Position numbers and translations under genes: made by a program
Part shown: piece after piece, positions 1 through 8,350 of the stretch
Position numbering within the stretch: position 1 is the first letter of the stretch
Layout: the number at the start of each line of letters is the position of its first letter
The notes under the pieces: generated by a model
What the model saw: the letters and a program-made list of their open reading frames with translations, nothing else
What the model was told of the DNA's origin: nothing
Database searches by the model: none
DNA from: Leptospirales bacterium
GTDB lineage: Bacteria > Spirochaetota > Leptospiria > Leptospirales > Leptonemataceae
Length of the DNA: 64,000 nucleotides
Reading direction: 5' to 3'
Assembly (NCBI GenBank): GCA_019694655.1
Contig: JAIBBN010000004.1
Coordinates: 62,001-126,000, forward strand

Positions 1-95
1 CGGCCGGCGGCGGCCGCGGCGAGGAATTTGCGTCGCCCGAGTTTTCCGAACCGGCCTTTGGCGCCGGTATGGACGACGATGACATTCCCTTTTGA
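1..95 (+). CDS. ssb: Single-stranded DNA-binding protein, C-terminal end (partial)
   Basis: Only the last 30 codons lie in the window, read in the frame starting at base 3. They encode a Gly-rich linker and finish with the acidic tip DDDDIPF, the hallmark SSB tail that binds RecQ, RecO, PriA and other partners. The OB-fold is upstream of the window. The next gene is rplI, which matches the common bacterial rpsF-ssb-(rpsR)-rplI arrangement. There is no room for rpsR between ssb and rplI here. Confidence 0.9.
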   Translation, partial: AGGGRGEEFASPEFSEPAFGAGMDDDDIPF

Positions 96-177
96 TCTGA
101 GGGCCGTGGGTTCGTAGTATTTCAAATAAGGAATCATGACGCCGGCCTGGCCGGGCGTCGAGAATGGGAAGCCAATC

Positions 178-711
178 ATGAAAGTAATTCTACAAAGAGA
201 TGTAGCCAATCTGGGCGACGCCGGCGATGTGAAGGAAGTCTCGCGGGGCTTTGCACGCAACTATCTGCTGCCGCGTAAGCTGGTAGTGCTGGCCCAGGCC
301 GGCAGCCAGCGCGCTCTGGACCATCAGAAGAAACTGATACAGCAAAAAAATGCCAAGCGTCACACCGAGATGCAGAAGGTGGCTCAGGAACTGCAGGGCG
401 TAAAGTCCATTGAGGTCAGCGTTCGCGTAGGAGCGCGCAACAAGATGTTTGGTTCGGTGACGACCCAGCAAATCGCGGCAGCCCTCGCAGAGAAGGGCTT
501 TGCGGTGGATCGTCGCAAGGTCGAATTGAGCGACAAGATTCGCAACCTCGGCGCATACACAATCCGTATCCGTCTGGCAGAAAAGGTCATCGTGCCGCTG
601 CAATTGCAGGTTGTGGCTGACGCCAATTCGCCCATCGAAGAGGAATACGTACCGCCTTCGGCGCCGGTCGCCGCCGAAGAAGAAGCCGCCGAAGAAAAAT
701 CGGAAGCCTGA
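178..711 (+). CDS. rplI: 50S ribosomal protein L9
   Basis: L9 binds 23S rRNA near the L1 stalk. The protein opens with MKVILQRDVANLGDAGD and continues through the GFARNYLLPRKL segment typical of the N-terminal domain, followed by the long connecting helix and the C-terminal domain. I chose ATG 178, preceded by GGGAAG, over an in-frame ATG at 136, because L9 proteins start exactly at MKVIL. At 177 residues it is longer than the usual ~150; the extra part is a Pro/Ala/Glu-rich acidic tail from about residue 150. It sits between ssb and dnaB, as in many bacteria. Confidence 0.97.
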   Translation: MKVILQRDVANLGDAGDVKEVSRGFARNYLLPRKLVVLAQAGSQRALDHQKKLIQQKNAKRHTEMQKVAQELQGVKSIEVSVRVGARNKMFGSVTTQQIAAALAEKGFAVDRRKVELSDKIRNLGAYTIRIRLAEKVIVPLQLQVVADANSPIEEEYVPPSAPVAAEEEAAEEKSEA

Positions 712-721
712 GTCTTTCGAC

Positions 722-2089
722 ATGGCCGACGTCCTCCCGAGCGATCTGGAGGCCGAGCGCCAGACGCTTGGCGCGCTTTTGCTACGACCGGATTTGGTCG
801 TGCAGCTGCGCGGTCAGCTGAAACGCGAAGATTTTTACTCCGAAGCCCATCGCTTGATCTGGGACGCGGTCGTCGCGCTCTACGATCAGGGTCGCACCGA
901 CATCGATGCGATGCAGGCCATCCATTACCTTGAAGATCGGAAGATCGCCGCACAGGCCGGCGGCGGGCCCTATTTGCTCAAGCTGGTCCAGGATAGTCTG
1001 GCGCCTTCCAACGCTCCAATCTATGCCCAGCGACTTCGCGCCCTGGCTTTGCGACGTGCGTTGAAATTGGCCGGCGAGGAAATTGCCCGGCGCGCTGCCG
1101 AGCCCAACGAAGACGAAAACGAATTTCTTCGGTCCATTGAAGATCAAATTCTTCAGTTAACCAACAGCAGCTTCCAGCAAGGCATCGTTTCCGTAGCCGA
1201 ACTCCGCGCCGATTTCGTCGCTCACCTGACGGCCCTGGTGGAACGCAAGGGCGAACTTTCCGGGGTGCGGACGCACTTCACTGAGTTCGACCAGCTGACC
1301 TCTGGCTTGAAGGGCGGCGAGCTGATCATTCTGGCTGCGCGACCGGGCGTCGGCAAGACGACCTTTGCGCTCAATCTGGCCGCAAACATTGCGCTGAAGA
1401 ATGCGCAAAACACCCTTGTATTTTCCCTGGAGATGAGTCGGCTGGAACTGATGATGCGCCTGGTTTGTTCCGAGGCGCTCTACAGCCACAGCGAGCTGAA
1501 GCGCGGCAATCCTGGCGGAAGGCAGCGCGATTTGCTGCAGGCCATTGAACGCATCTGCGCAGCGCCGATTCATATTGATGATTCCGGCGATCTGACCGTC
1601 TGGGAATGCTTCGCCCGGGCGCGAAAATTCAAGGTGGCTCAAGACAAGGTCGGCCAGAAGCTGGGACTGATCGTCGTTGACTATCTGCAACTGCTCAATG
1701 ATCCGGAAGCGCGCAAGATGGGCCGCCAGCATGAGGTTGCGGAGATTTCGCGACGTCTGAAAGCGATGGCGCGTACTCTGGATGCGCCGGTGCTGGCGCT
1801 ATCGCAAATGAATCGCAGCGTGGAGCAGCGCCGGGGCGAATCGGCGCGTCCTCAGCTATCCGACCTCCGCGAATCTGGGGCCATCGAGCAAGATGCGGAC
1901 ATTGTAATGTTCATTCACAAGAGCCAGGAGGGCGAGGCGGAAAGCGTAGAGGATCTGGAGAACCGCGGGACAGTGGAAATGATTCTGGCCAAGCACCGCA
2001 ACGGCCCGACAGGCGCCTTTCGACTTACCTTTCGTCCGGAACTCAATCGTTTCGACAACCGTTTGCCGCCGGAAAGCGGCGCCTACTGA
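722..2089 (+). CDS. dnaB: Replicative DNA helicase DnaB
   Basis: This is the hexameric 5'-3' helicase of the replication fork. The 455-residue protein has the N-terminal DnaB domain (about 5-105), a linker helix, and a RecA-like C-terminal domain with Walker A ARPGVGKTT at 206-214. Further on it has the LIVVDYLQLL Walker B segment, ALSQMNRSVEQR, and the arginine-finger region KHRNGPTG. ATG 722 is chosen because MADVLPSDLEAERQTLGALL matches the start of DnaB proteins; the reading frame is open further upstream only through rplI. It begins 10 bases after the rplI stop and is probably co-transcribed with it. No intein is present. Confidence 0.97.
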   Translation: MADVLPSDLEAERQTLGALLLRPDLVVQLRGQLKREDFYSEAHRLIWDAVVALYDQGRTDIDAMQAIHYLEDRKIAAQAGGGPYLLKLVQDSLAPSNAPIYAQRLRALALRRALKLAGEEIARRAAEPNEDENEFLRSIEDQILQLTNSSFQQGIVSVAELRADFVAHLTALVERKGELSGVRTHFTEFDQLTSGLKGGELIILAARPGVGKTTFALNLAANIALKNAQNTLVFSLEMSRLELMMRLVCSEALYSHSELKRGNPGGRQRDLLQAIERICAAPIHIDDSGDLTVWECFARARKFKVAQDKVGQKLGLIVVDYLQLLNDPEARKMGRQHEVAEISRRLKAMARTLDAPVLALSQMNRSVEQRRGESARPQLSDLRESGAIEQDADIVMFIHKSQEGEAESVEDLENRGTVEMILAKHRNGPTGAFRLTFRPELNRFDNRLPPESGAY

Positions 2090-2137
2090 GCGCGACACGA
2101 TCCTGCACTGCGGCCAGCGCTGAATCGTGGTCGGCCA

Positions 2138-2590
2138 TCAGGAGCGCGATTCGATTACCACCTCGCAGTTTACCGAGTTGGCAATCATACAAAACTTATG
2201 AGCCTTCTCGTGCAGTTCCTGCAGTTTGCCGGCGTCCGGCTGGTTTTCTCCAGAGAAACGCACCAGCGGCCTGAGGACGACCCGCGTTACAGCCACCAGG
2301 CCCTTCTGGTTCTTTTCAAGGGTTGCCGTGGCCTGATCTTCGTACTCGTCGATGACGAATCGCGCTTTGGCGGCGACAGCCAGAAAGGTGAGCATGTGGC
2401 AGCTGGAGAGAGAGGCGGCCAGTAGTTCTTCCGGATTGGAAGCGCTGGGGTCGCCCTTGTAATCTGGCGCTGCAGAATTCAGGAGACGCTGCCCGCCCTC
2501 AAATTCGAGTTCGTGGTTGCGATCGTATTTCTCAATATCAAATTCCTGGCCGCCGCGGCGCCAGCGCAACTGGATGTTGTGCAGGGACAT
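2138..2590 (-). CDS. OsmC family peroxiredoxin-like protein
   Basis: OsmC/Ohr-family proteins reduce organic hydroperoxides using two cysteines. This 150-residue protein has the expected layout: N-terminal beta sheet, the NPEELLAASLSSCHMLTFL helix with the first Cys at 64, and the second in AHKFCMIANSV at 134. An extra Cys lies at 142. Both redox cysteines are therefore present. It is transcribed towards dnaB and away from radA, with 129 bases between its start and that of radA. No good ribosome binding site precedes ATG 2590. Whether it is Ohr, OsmC or the YhfA-like subgroup cannot be settled by eye; the length and SNPEELLAA favour the OsmC/YhfA side. Confidence 0.88.
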   Translation of the reverse strand: MSLHNIQLRWRRGGQEFDIEKYDRNHELEFEGGQRLLNSAAPDYKGDPSASNPEELLAASLSSCHMLTFLAVAAKARFVIDEYEDQATATLEKNQKGLVAVTRVVLRPLVRFSGENQPDAGKLQELHEKAHKFCMIANSVNCEVVIESRS

Positions 2591-2719
2591 ACTACATGAA
2601 GCGCCCGGGCGGCCTGGGCGTCAAGCGACGCGGTTTGCTCTGCGTCCCAGTCGCAAATGCAAAAAGAAAGGCGCTGTCGCAGGCCTGGCGCAATATTGAC
2701 CCTCAGTCTGGCTGCGACC

Positions 2720-4075
2720 ATGGCCCGCAAGAAATCCATCAGCTCTTTCGTCTGCCGCAATTGCGGCGAAAGCCACAGCCGCTGGGCGGGAAAATGCGCC
2801 GCCTGCGGCAGCTGGAATTCATTGGAAGAGAACGAAGCTCAATTTGCGTCGGCGCCGCGTTCCGGCCAGAATCGTCAATTGCAACTGGCGACGCTGGACG
2901 CACTGCATATGCAACCCTCAGCAGCGCGTCTTTGTACGGGTCTTGCTGAATTCGACCGAATCCTTGGCGGGGGTTTGCCTCCGGGCGCCTTTGTCCTGCT
3001 GGCCGGCGAGCCCGGCGCCGGGAAGTCAACCTTGCTGTTAGAACTGATTCGCAAGTTTCAGCATACGGCTATTTATTTCACCGGAGAGGAGTCCGCGCAG
3101 CAAATTGCGCTACGCGCCGCACGCCTGGGCATTGAGACTTCGGCGCTGCGCATTGCCCATGAGACTGAGCTGGATCTGATCGCGGCATGCATCGAGACCG
3201 AACGTCCGGCGCTGGCGTTGATCGATTCCATTCAGACGCTGAGCCTCGGCGCTCGAGAAGGCGCTCCGGGCGCGGCGGCGGCGCTGCGCAGCGCTGCGCT
3301 GCGCTTGATGGAGGCCGCAAAAATCTCGACAACGGCGATTGTGGCCAGCGGTCACGTCACCAAGGATGGGGCGATTGCCGGACCGCGGCTGCTGGAGCAC
3401 ATGGTGGATGCGTCGCTCTTTTTCGAAAGCGATCGCAGCAATCACTACCGGATTCTGCGCGCTTTGAAAAATCGCTTCGGCGCCGTCGGCGAGAGCGCCT
3501 TCTTTGAAATGGGGCAGCGCGGACTTCGCCCCCTGGAACGACTGGGAGAGCTCAGCACCGTCTCCGGCGGACCAGGTCGAGTCCATTCAGCATTGCTGGA
3601 AGGCAGCCGAGCTCTGGCAGTTGAAGTGCAGGCCCTGGTGACGCGCTGTTACTACGGGCCGGCGCGGCGTACGGCGGATGGCCTGGATTCCCGCCGGCTC
3701 AGCCTGCTGGCGGCGGTGCTGGAAAAAACACTGCGGGTGCGGCTGGCTGAATGCGATATTTTTGCAAACCTGGCCGGCGGTCTGGACTCTAACGATCCGG
3801 CCCTTGATCTGGCGCTGTGCGCAGCAGTCCTCAGCTCGCAGGCCGAAATCGCCGTCCCACCGGGCTTTGCCTGCTTTGGCGAGGTCGGGCTTTCCGGGGA
3901 GGTTCGCAGCGGCCCGCGCAGTCGGGACCGCATTGGCGAGCTTGTGCGGCAGGGCTTTGTGCGCATTGCCCTTCCCGACGGAGAGCTGATTGATCCTTTG
4001 CCAGAAGGTGTCGATCTTCATAGAATCGGGCAAATTGCCGACCTGGCCGCTCTACTTGGCGCAGCGCCGCATTGA
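2720..4075 (+). CDS. radA: DNA repair protein RadA (Sms)
   Basis: RadA is a DnaB-like helicase that helps branch migration in recombination. This 451-residue protein has the N-terminal C4 zinc finger (Cys 12, 15, 26, 29), Walker A GEPGAGKST at 96-104, the RadA-specific KNRFG motif near residue 250, and a C-terminal Lon-protease-like domain ending in ...LHRIGQIADLAALL. ATG 2720 gives MARKKSISSFVCRNCG, the family start. The frame stays open upstream without conserved sequence. It heads the long plus-strand run that reaches pssA. Confidence 0.96.
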   Translation: MARKKSISSFVCRNCGESHSRWAGKCAACGSWNSLEENEAQFASAPRSGQNRQLQLATLDALHMQPSAARLCTGLAEFDRILGGGLPPGAFVLLAGEPGAGKSTLLLELIRKFQHTAIYFTGEESAQQIALRAARLGIETSALRIAHETELDLIAACIETERPALALIDSIQTLSLGAREGAPGAAAALRSAALRLMEAAKISTTAIVASGHVTKDGAIAGPRLLEHMVDASLFFESDRSNHYRILRALKNRFGAVGESAFFEMGQRGLRPLERLGELSTVSGGPGRVHSALLEGSRALAVEVQALVTRCYYGPARRTADGLDSRRLSLLAAVLEKTLRVRLAECDIFANLAGGLDSNDPALDLALCAAVLSSQAEIAVPPGFACFGEVGLSGEVRSGPRSRDRIGELVRQGFVRIALPDGELIDPLPEGVDLHRIGQIADLAALLGAAPH

Positions 4076-4135
4076 TTGCGTCGAAGGCGTCAGGGCCCAG
4101 ACTGGCGGTCGCGGCGTACTGAACGAGGTAGAAGA

Positions 4136-4444
4136 GTGCGATTTCTAACAATTCTAATAGTCCTGCTGCTGGCGGCTGCCTGCGCAGCGAAGCCGCAGCC
4201 GGAGGATCTGCAACGGGTCAAGAAGACCTTTCTGGTAATGCGCTTCAACGCGGCCTTCGACGTTCGACTCAAGGGCCTCAGCGATCGGACCCTGTTTGAA
4301 GAGAGCTGCCGGCAGAACGCCGTCCGAGTTGAAGAAACGCTGCAGCTGCTCAAGGAAAATGACCCAGCGTTCTATTCACAATTGATGGCAACGTCGCCCG
4401 AAGAGGGACCGGAGCGCGCCGTGCGGCAGAATCCGTCGCTTTGA
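4136..4444 (+). CDS. Small lipoprotein of unknown function
   Basis: The 102-residue product starts at GTG 4136, 4 bases after a GAGGTAGAA ribosome-binding region. It has a short hydrophobic signal MRFLTILIVLLLAAAC with the acylated Cys expected at 16. The mature part is helical and charged (FLVMRFNAAFDVRLKGLSDR, then a Glu-rich region) with one further Cys. I do not recognise the family. The frame runs upstream to the radA stop, but the lipoprotein signal and ribosome binding site favour the internal GTG. Its stop is 18 bases before the processing-protease start, so the two are probably translated from one message. Confidence 0.75.
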   Translation: MRFLTILIVLLLAAACAAKPQPEDLQRVKKTFLVMRFNAAFDVRLKGLSDRTLFEESCRQNAVRVEETLQLLKENDPAFYSQLMATSPEEGPERAVRQNPSL

Positions 4445-4461
4445 GTAAGAGGAGCAGGCGG

Positions 4462-5877
4462 ATGATGCAAGCGCTCAAGAAATATCGGATTGGCAGATGG
4501 CTGCGCGCCGCTCGGCGCCGCGAACGACTGCTGGCGGCGGCGCTCGCTGGCAGTCTGCTTTTGAATCTGGCCCTGGCCGCCAGACCGGCCCTCGCCGATG
4601 GCGACCGCAGTCAGCTCTACCAACAGACCCTGGAGTACGTGCGCTACTATATGCGCACGCTCTACGTTGACCCGATCGCCGATGAGGATCTGATGCGCGG
4701 CGCAGTTCGGGGCGTGCTGGCCTCCTCGCAGGATCCCTACACGCGCTTTCTCGACGCCGAGGAATTGCGAGAATTCAGCAGTATGGAGGAGGGCCGTCGC
4801 GTTGGCATTGGCGTCGAAGTCACTCTCCAAGATGGAATTCCGGTAGTGATTGCGCCCATTGGCGGCGGTCCAGCGGAGCAAGCCGGGGTGCAAGCTGGCG
4901 ATCGCATTGTCGCCATCGATGGCGTTAAGACCGAAGACCAGAGCTTTGCTCAAATCCTGCAGCGCATCGGCGGAGAGAGCGGAAGCAGACTGGAACTTAA
5001 AATTGAACGCGAGGGTTCTCCGGCGCCAATTATCCTCCAGGTTACGCGCGGCGCATTCCAAATTGACTACGTACGAAGTCAGTACTTTGAAAACGAAAAA
5101 GTTGGCTACCTTCGGTTGCTCCATTTCTTTGGAGAGGAGAACGGGGCCGTTGAAGAGTTCCGCACTGCGCTCGAGGATTTCAAGCGCCGCGGGGCTGGCG
5201 GCATTATTGTCGATCTGCGAAACAATCCCGGCGGGCGGCTGGACATGGCGGCCACGCTGGCCGGATATTTTCTGAAGACCGGCGAACTGGTTGTCACAGC
5301 CCGCGGGCGTACCGCAGAATTGAGCCGCGAATACCGCGTCGAGGGCGCCGCCAACCTCATTGACGAAAACTACAAAGTGATTGTACTGATCAACGAGGGA
5401 TCAGCCTCGGCTTCGGAGATTTTTGCCGGCGCTCTACAAGACCACCATCGGGCGAAGTTGCTCGGCGCGCGCAGCTTCGGCAAAGCCAGCGTTCAGCGCG
5501 TATTTCGACCGCTGCCCGGCGACACGGCGGCGCTGATTACCGTGCAACGCTACTTCACCCCTGCCAATCGCGGCATCCACGGCCTTGGTCTGACGCCGGA
5601 TATCGTTGTAGAATCAGCGCGGCTCGGTCCGGGGGAAATACTCTATCTGCAACGTCTGGATGAGCGCAAATACTTTGAAGAGTTGCGCGCACAGCATCCA
5701 AATTACAGCGAGGAACTTGTTGCTACACTGCAAAGCGAGTTCCGGCAGCAGCAGCTCTCGCTCTCTGCGGAACTGGCGCGTTTGATCCTGCGCGATCGAT
5801 ACCATGTGCGCGAGGGGCAAGCGGCAAATCCCGATCTCGATTTGCAGCTGGCCCGCGCCTTGCAGGAGCTGCATTGA
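4462..5877 (+). CDS. C-terminal processing peptidase, S41 family (CtpA/Prc type)
   Basis: S41 peptidases cut envelope proteins near their C-terminus using a Ser-Lys dyad. The 471-residue protein has a basic N-terminus and one membrane/signal segment (about 24-47), an S41 N-terminal region, a PDZ domain (about 110-195) and the protease core. The catalytic serine is the middle one in GSASASEIF, and the lysine of SFGKASVQ lies 25 residues later, the same spacing as in Prc. ATG 4462 is preceded by AAGAGGAG. Its stop overlaps the start of the MORN gene (TGATG), so translation is coupled. Substrates are unknown. Confidence 0.93.
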   Translation: MMQALKKYRIGRWLRAARRRERLLAAALAGSLLLNLALAARPALADGDRSQLYQQTLEYVRYYMRTLYVDPIADEDLMRGAVRGVLASSQDPYTRFLDAEELREFSSMEEGRRVGIGVEVTLQDGIPVVIAPIGGGPAEQAGVQAGDRIVAIDGVKTEDQSFAQILQRIGGESGSRLELKIEREGSPAPIILQVTRGAFQIDYVRSQYFENEKVGYLRLLHFFGEENGAVEEFRTALEDFKRRGAGGIIVDLRNNPGGRLDMAATLAGYFLKTGELVVTARGRTAELSREYRVEGAANLIDENYKVIVLINEGSASASEIFAGALQDHHRAKLLGARSFGKASVQRVFRPLPGDTAALITVQRYFTPANRGIHGLGLTPDIVVESARLGPGEILYLQRLDERKYFEELRAQHPNYSEELVATLQSEFRQQQLSLSAELARLILRDRYHVREGQAANPDLDLQLARALQELH

Positions 5878-6845
5878 TGCACGCTCTGCGCTGGACAGCG
5901 CTGTTACTATCGCTCTATGGCGCGGCGCTGTCGGCGCAAAGTCGCGGCGCATGCCAATCCGGCGATTGCGTCAATGGTCGCGGCGAATACCGCTGGGAAT
6001 CGGGGGCTTCCTTTGACGGAGGTTTTAGCGAAGGAAAACCGCAAGGGCGCGGCGTGTACACCAGCAGCAATGGCGTTCGCTATTCCGGGGTATGGCAATC
6101 GGGGTCTATGAACGGCGATGGCGTCGCCCAGCGCAATGCAATGCGCCTCGAATTTCGAGTACAGAGCCGAGAGATCAGCGTAGATCTGCTGCGTTATCCT
6201 GGCGGCGCGGAATACAAGGGGGAATTCAGAAATGGGGTTCCTGTCGGTCAAGGCGAGCTTCGCTACGCTGGCGGGGCCGTCTATCGTGGAGAATTCCGGG
6301 AAGGCCTGCCCTGGGGCCAGGGCGAGCTGCAGCTGCCCGGCGGACTCAGCTACCGCGGGCGCTTTGCCCGCGGCGTCGCCGAAGGCGAGGGGCAGCTGAA
6401 TTCATCCAGCTTTGAATACAAGGGCGAGTTTCGCGGCGGTCGCTTCCATGGTCACGGCGAACTAAGAGTAAGCCAGGGCCTCAGCTATATCGGCGAGTTT
6501 CATGAAGGCAGGATGCAGGGCGAAGGCGCGCTGACGCTGCCTGGCGGCCTTCAGTATGAGGGCGAATTTCGCGCCGGCCGGGCAATCGGGCAAGGGACCT
6601 TGCGCTATCCGGGAGGAGCAGAATACCGCGGCGCCGTCCGCGATGGCCAGCCGGAAGGCCGCGGCGTGCTGCGCTCCAGCGACGGATCTGTCTATGAGGG
6701 TGAATTCCACGATGGCCACAGAGAGGGGGCCGGAAAGCTGACGCTGCCCAGCGGCAGCGTCCGCGAAGGGATCTTTCAGCGCGATCGCTACATTGGCCGC
6801 ACCCCGCGCCAACCCGACAATAATGGGGAAGGGCCTCAACCATGA
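5877..6845 (+). CDS. Exported MORN-repeat protein
   Basis: The 322-residue protein has a signal peptide (MHALRWTALLLSLYGAALSAQS) and then about eleven tandem MORN repeats of roughly 23 residues, with the recurring pattern G-x-x-Y-x-G-E-F-x-x-G-x-x-x-G-x-G. Clear copies include YKGEFRNGVPVGQGEL and YEGEFRAGRAIGQGTL. MORN repeats form an elongated beta structure and often bind lipids or proteins. There is no second domain. The start overlaps the protease stop by one base, and its own stop overlaps the start of the SpoIIE phosphatase, so this protein sits in the middle of a tightly coupled envelope operon. It could scaffold or be a substrate for the protease, which is only an inference. Confidence 0.85.
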   Translation: MHALRWTALLLSLYGAALSAQSRGACQSGDCVNGRGEYRWESGASFDGGFSEGKPQGRGVYTSSNGVRYSGVWQSGSMNGDGVAQRNAMRLEFRVQSREISVDLLRYPGGAEYKGEFRNGVPVGQGELRYAGGAVYRGEFREGLPWGQGELQLPGGLSYRGRFARGVAEGEGQLNSSSFEYKGEFRGGRFHGHGELRVSQGLSYIGEFHEGRMQGEGALTLPGGLQYEGEFRAGRAIGQGTLRYPGGAEYRGAVRDGQPEGRGVLRSSDGSVYEGEFHDGHREGAGKLTLPSGSVREGIFQRDRYIGRTPRQPDNNGEGPQP

Positions 6846-8350
6846 CGGAAAAGCCGCCCAGGCGAACATCGCTCCGGATTATCATCGGGGCTCTCTATGG
6901 CCTGCTGGCCTTGCTGAACATTATTATCAGCTCCGTCATGATCGTGGAGAACCAGATCGACCTGATCCTGAGCAATATCAACCTGCAGCAAAACGAATTG
7001 GGGCGCGTTGTTTCCGACGAATTGCAATCGGTGGAAATCGCGCCCGATTCCGCCGAGAATCTGGCGCAACTGGACAGCCAGTTGCGCAGCCGCGATGTGG
7101 AGCGCTATCAGGTCTTCGATGATCGCGGACAGATCTGGAAACAGTACTTTCGCGAGGGGGCGTCGCAGCAAACTGAGGTCAGTCCGGAAATTCTGAAAAA
7201 GACCGAAGAATTGACATCGGAAAATACGCTGTTCCGTCAGCGCTTCATCCCTGAGCTCAATGAAGCGGACTTTTCGATAGATCTGCTCATCCCGCTGCGC
7301 ACCCGCGCCGCCAAACATGCATTCATTTTTGCGCGTCTCTCGCTGGTCGAGGCGCGTAAGCGAATTGAATCGCTCTACGTCCAGGTGGGCGTGGCGGTAA
7401 TCCTTGGAATCGTCGTCCACCTGATTTTTGCCATCTTTGTCTTTCGACTGATCTTCCGTCGCGTCAGCCTGCTGACGGAAGCCAGCAACAAGATGGCCGG
7501 CGGCGATCTGGCGACGCGCGCGTCCTGGCGACGCAAACGACAGGATGAGCTGGACGACCTGGGCGACGCCTTCAACTCAATGGCTGCCAACATTCAGCAG
7601 AACGTAGCAACGATTACCGAACTGAATTCGCAAATCGAACTGGAACTGACTATCGGCAAGGAAGTGCAGGAGCTGTTCCTGGGCAATCTCAGCGTCGTCG
7701 AGCAATATAAGCCAGCGCTCTTCTATCGTCCTATGCGCCAGGTAAGCGGCGACGTATATAAATTCTACAAACTCCGCGACGGTCACACCGGCGTGTTCTT
7801 TGCCGACGCCGCCGGTCACGGGGTGTCCGCCGCACTGATTACGACGATCACAATTCTCAGCCTGGATGAGGCCTTGCAACACCAGCTGAATCCGGCTCAG
7901 GTGATGACCTCGCTCAACGCACACCTCGCCGAACGACTGGACACGTCCTACTATGCAACCGGCGTATTCATGCTGATCGGACCCGGCGGAAAGACTTATA
8001 TTACGAATGGCGGCCACAACAATGTGATCTTTCTGCCCGGAAGGTCGGAGGATGAGACGGTCGAAATCAAATCACATGGACCGCCGCTGGGCTTGATGGA
8101 TGGCGTACGCTACAAAGCGAACATGGTCAATACAAAATCCGGCGACCGGATCTTTGTCCATTCCGACGGATTGATAGAAACAGTCAATGACGACGGCGAA
8201 CAGTATGGGATCGAACGCGTGCTGGATCAGCTGCGCGCCGGTCGCGGTTTGGATACGACGACAGCGGCGCATAATTTGCAGACAGCCTTTACTTCGTTTG
8301 TAACAAAATACCACGATGATGTGAGCTTCCTGCTGTTGGAGATCCCGTGA
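6842..8350 (+). CDS. Membrane HAMP-SpoIIE (PP2C) serine phosphatase, RsbU-like
   Basis: The 502-residue protein has two transmembrane segments (about 11-34 and 181-203) flanking an extracytoplasmic sensor region, a HAMP domain ending near FNSMAANI, a short coiled linker, and a C-terminal SpoIIE phosphatase domain. Metal-binding motifs of PP2C are intact: VSGDVYKFY, FFADAAGHG, NGGHNNVIF, FVHSDGLIETVN and HDDVSFLLLE. Such enzymes usually dephosphorylate a STAS-domain anti-anti-sigma factor; a STAS gene lies 2.8 kb downstream on the same strand. ATG 6842 overlaps the MORN stop. Confidence 0.92.
   Translation: MTEKPPRRTSLRIIIGALYGLLALLNIIISSVMIVENQIDLILSNINLQQNELGRVVSDELQSVEIAPDSAENLAQLDSQLRSRDVERYQVFDDRGQIWKQYFREGASQQTEVSPEILKKTEELTSENTLFRQRFIPELNEADFSIDLLIPLRTRAAKHAFIFARLSLVEARKRIESLYVQVGVAVILGIVVHLIFAIFVFRLIFRRVSLLTEASNKMAGGDLATRASWRRKRQDELDDLGDAFNSMAANIQQNVATITELNSQIELELTIGKEVQELFLGNLSVVEQYKPALFYRPMRQVSGDVYKFYKLRDGHTGVFFADAAGHGVSAALITTITILSLDEALQHQLNPAQVMTSLNAHLAERLDTSYYATGVFMLIGPGGKTYITNGGHNNVIFLPGRSEDETVEIKSHGPPLGLMDGVRYKANMVNTKSGDRIFVHSDGLIETVNDDGEQYGIERVLDQLRAGRGLDTTTAAHNLQTAFTSFVTKYHDDVSFLLLEIP

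Noticed and set aside
2096-2129. CACGAT/ATCGTG hairpin between dnaB and the OsmC gene
   Set aside because: Only six pairs with a 22-base loop and no T-tract; it may be chance.
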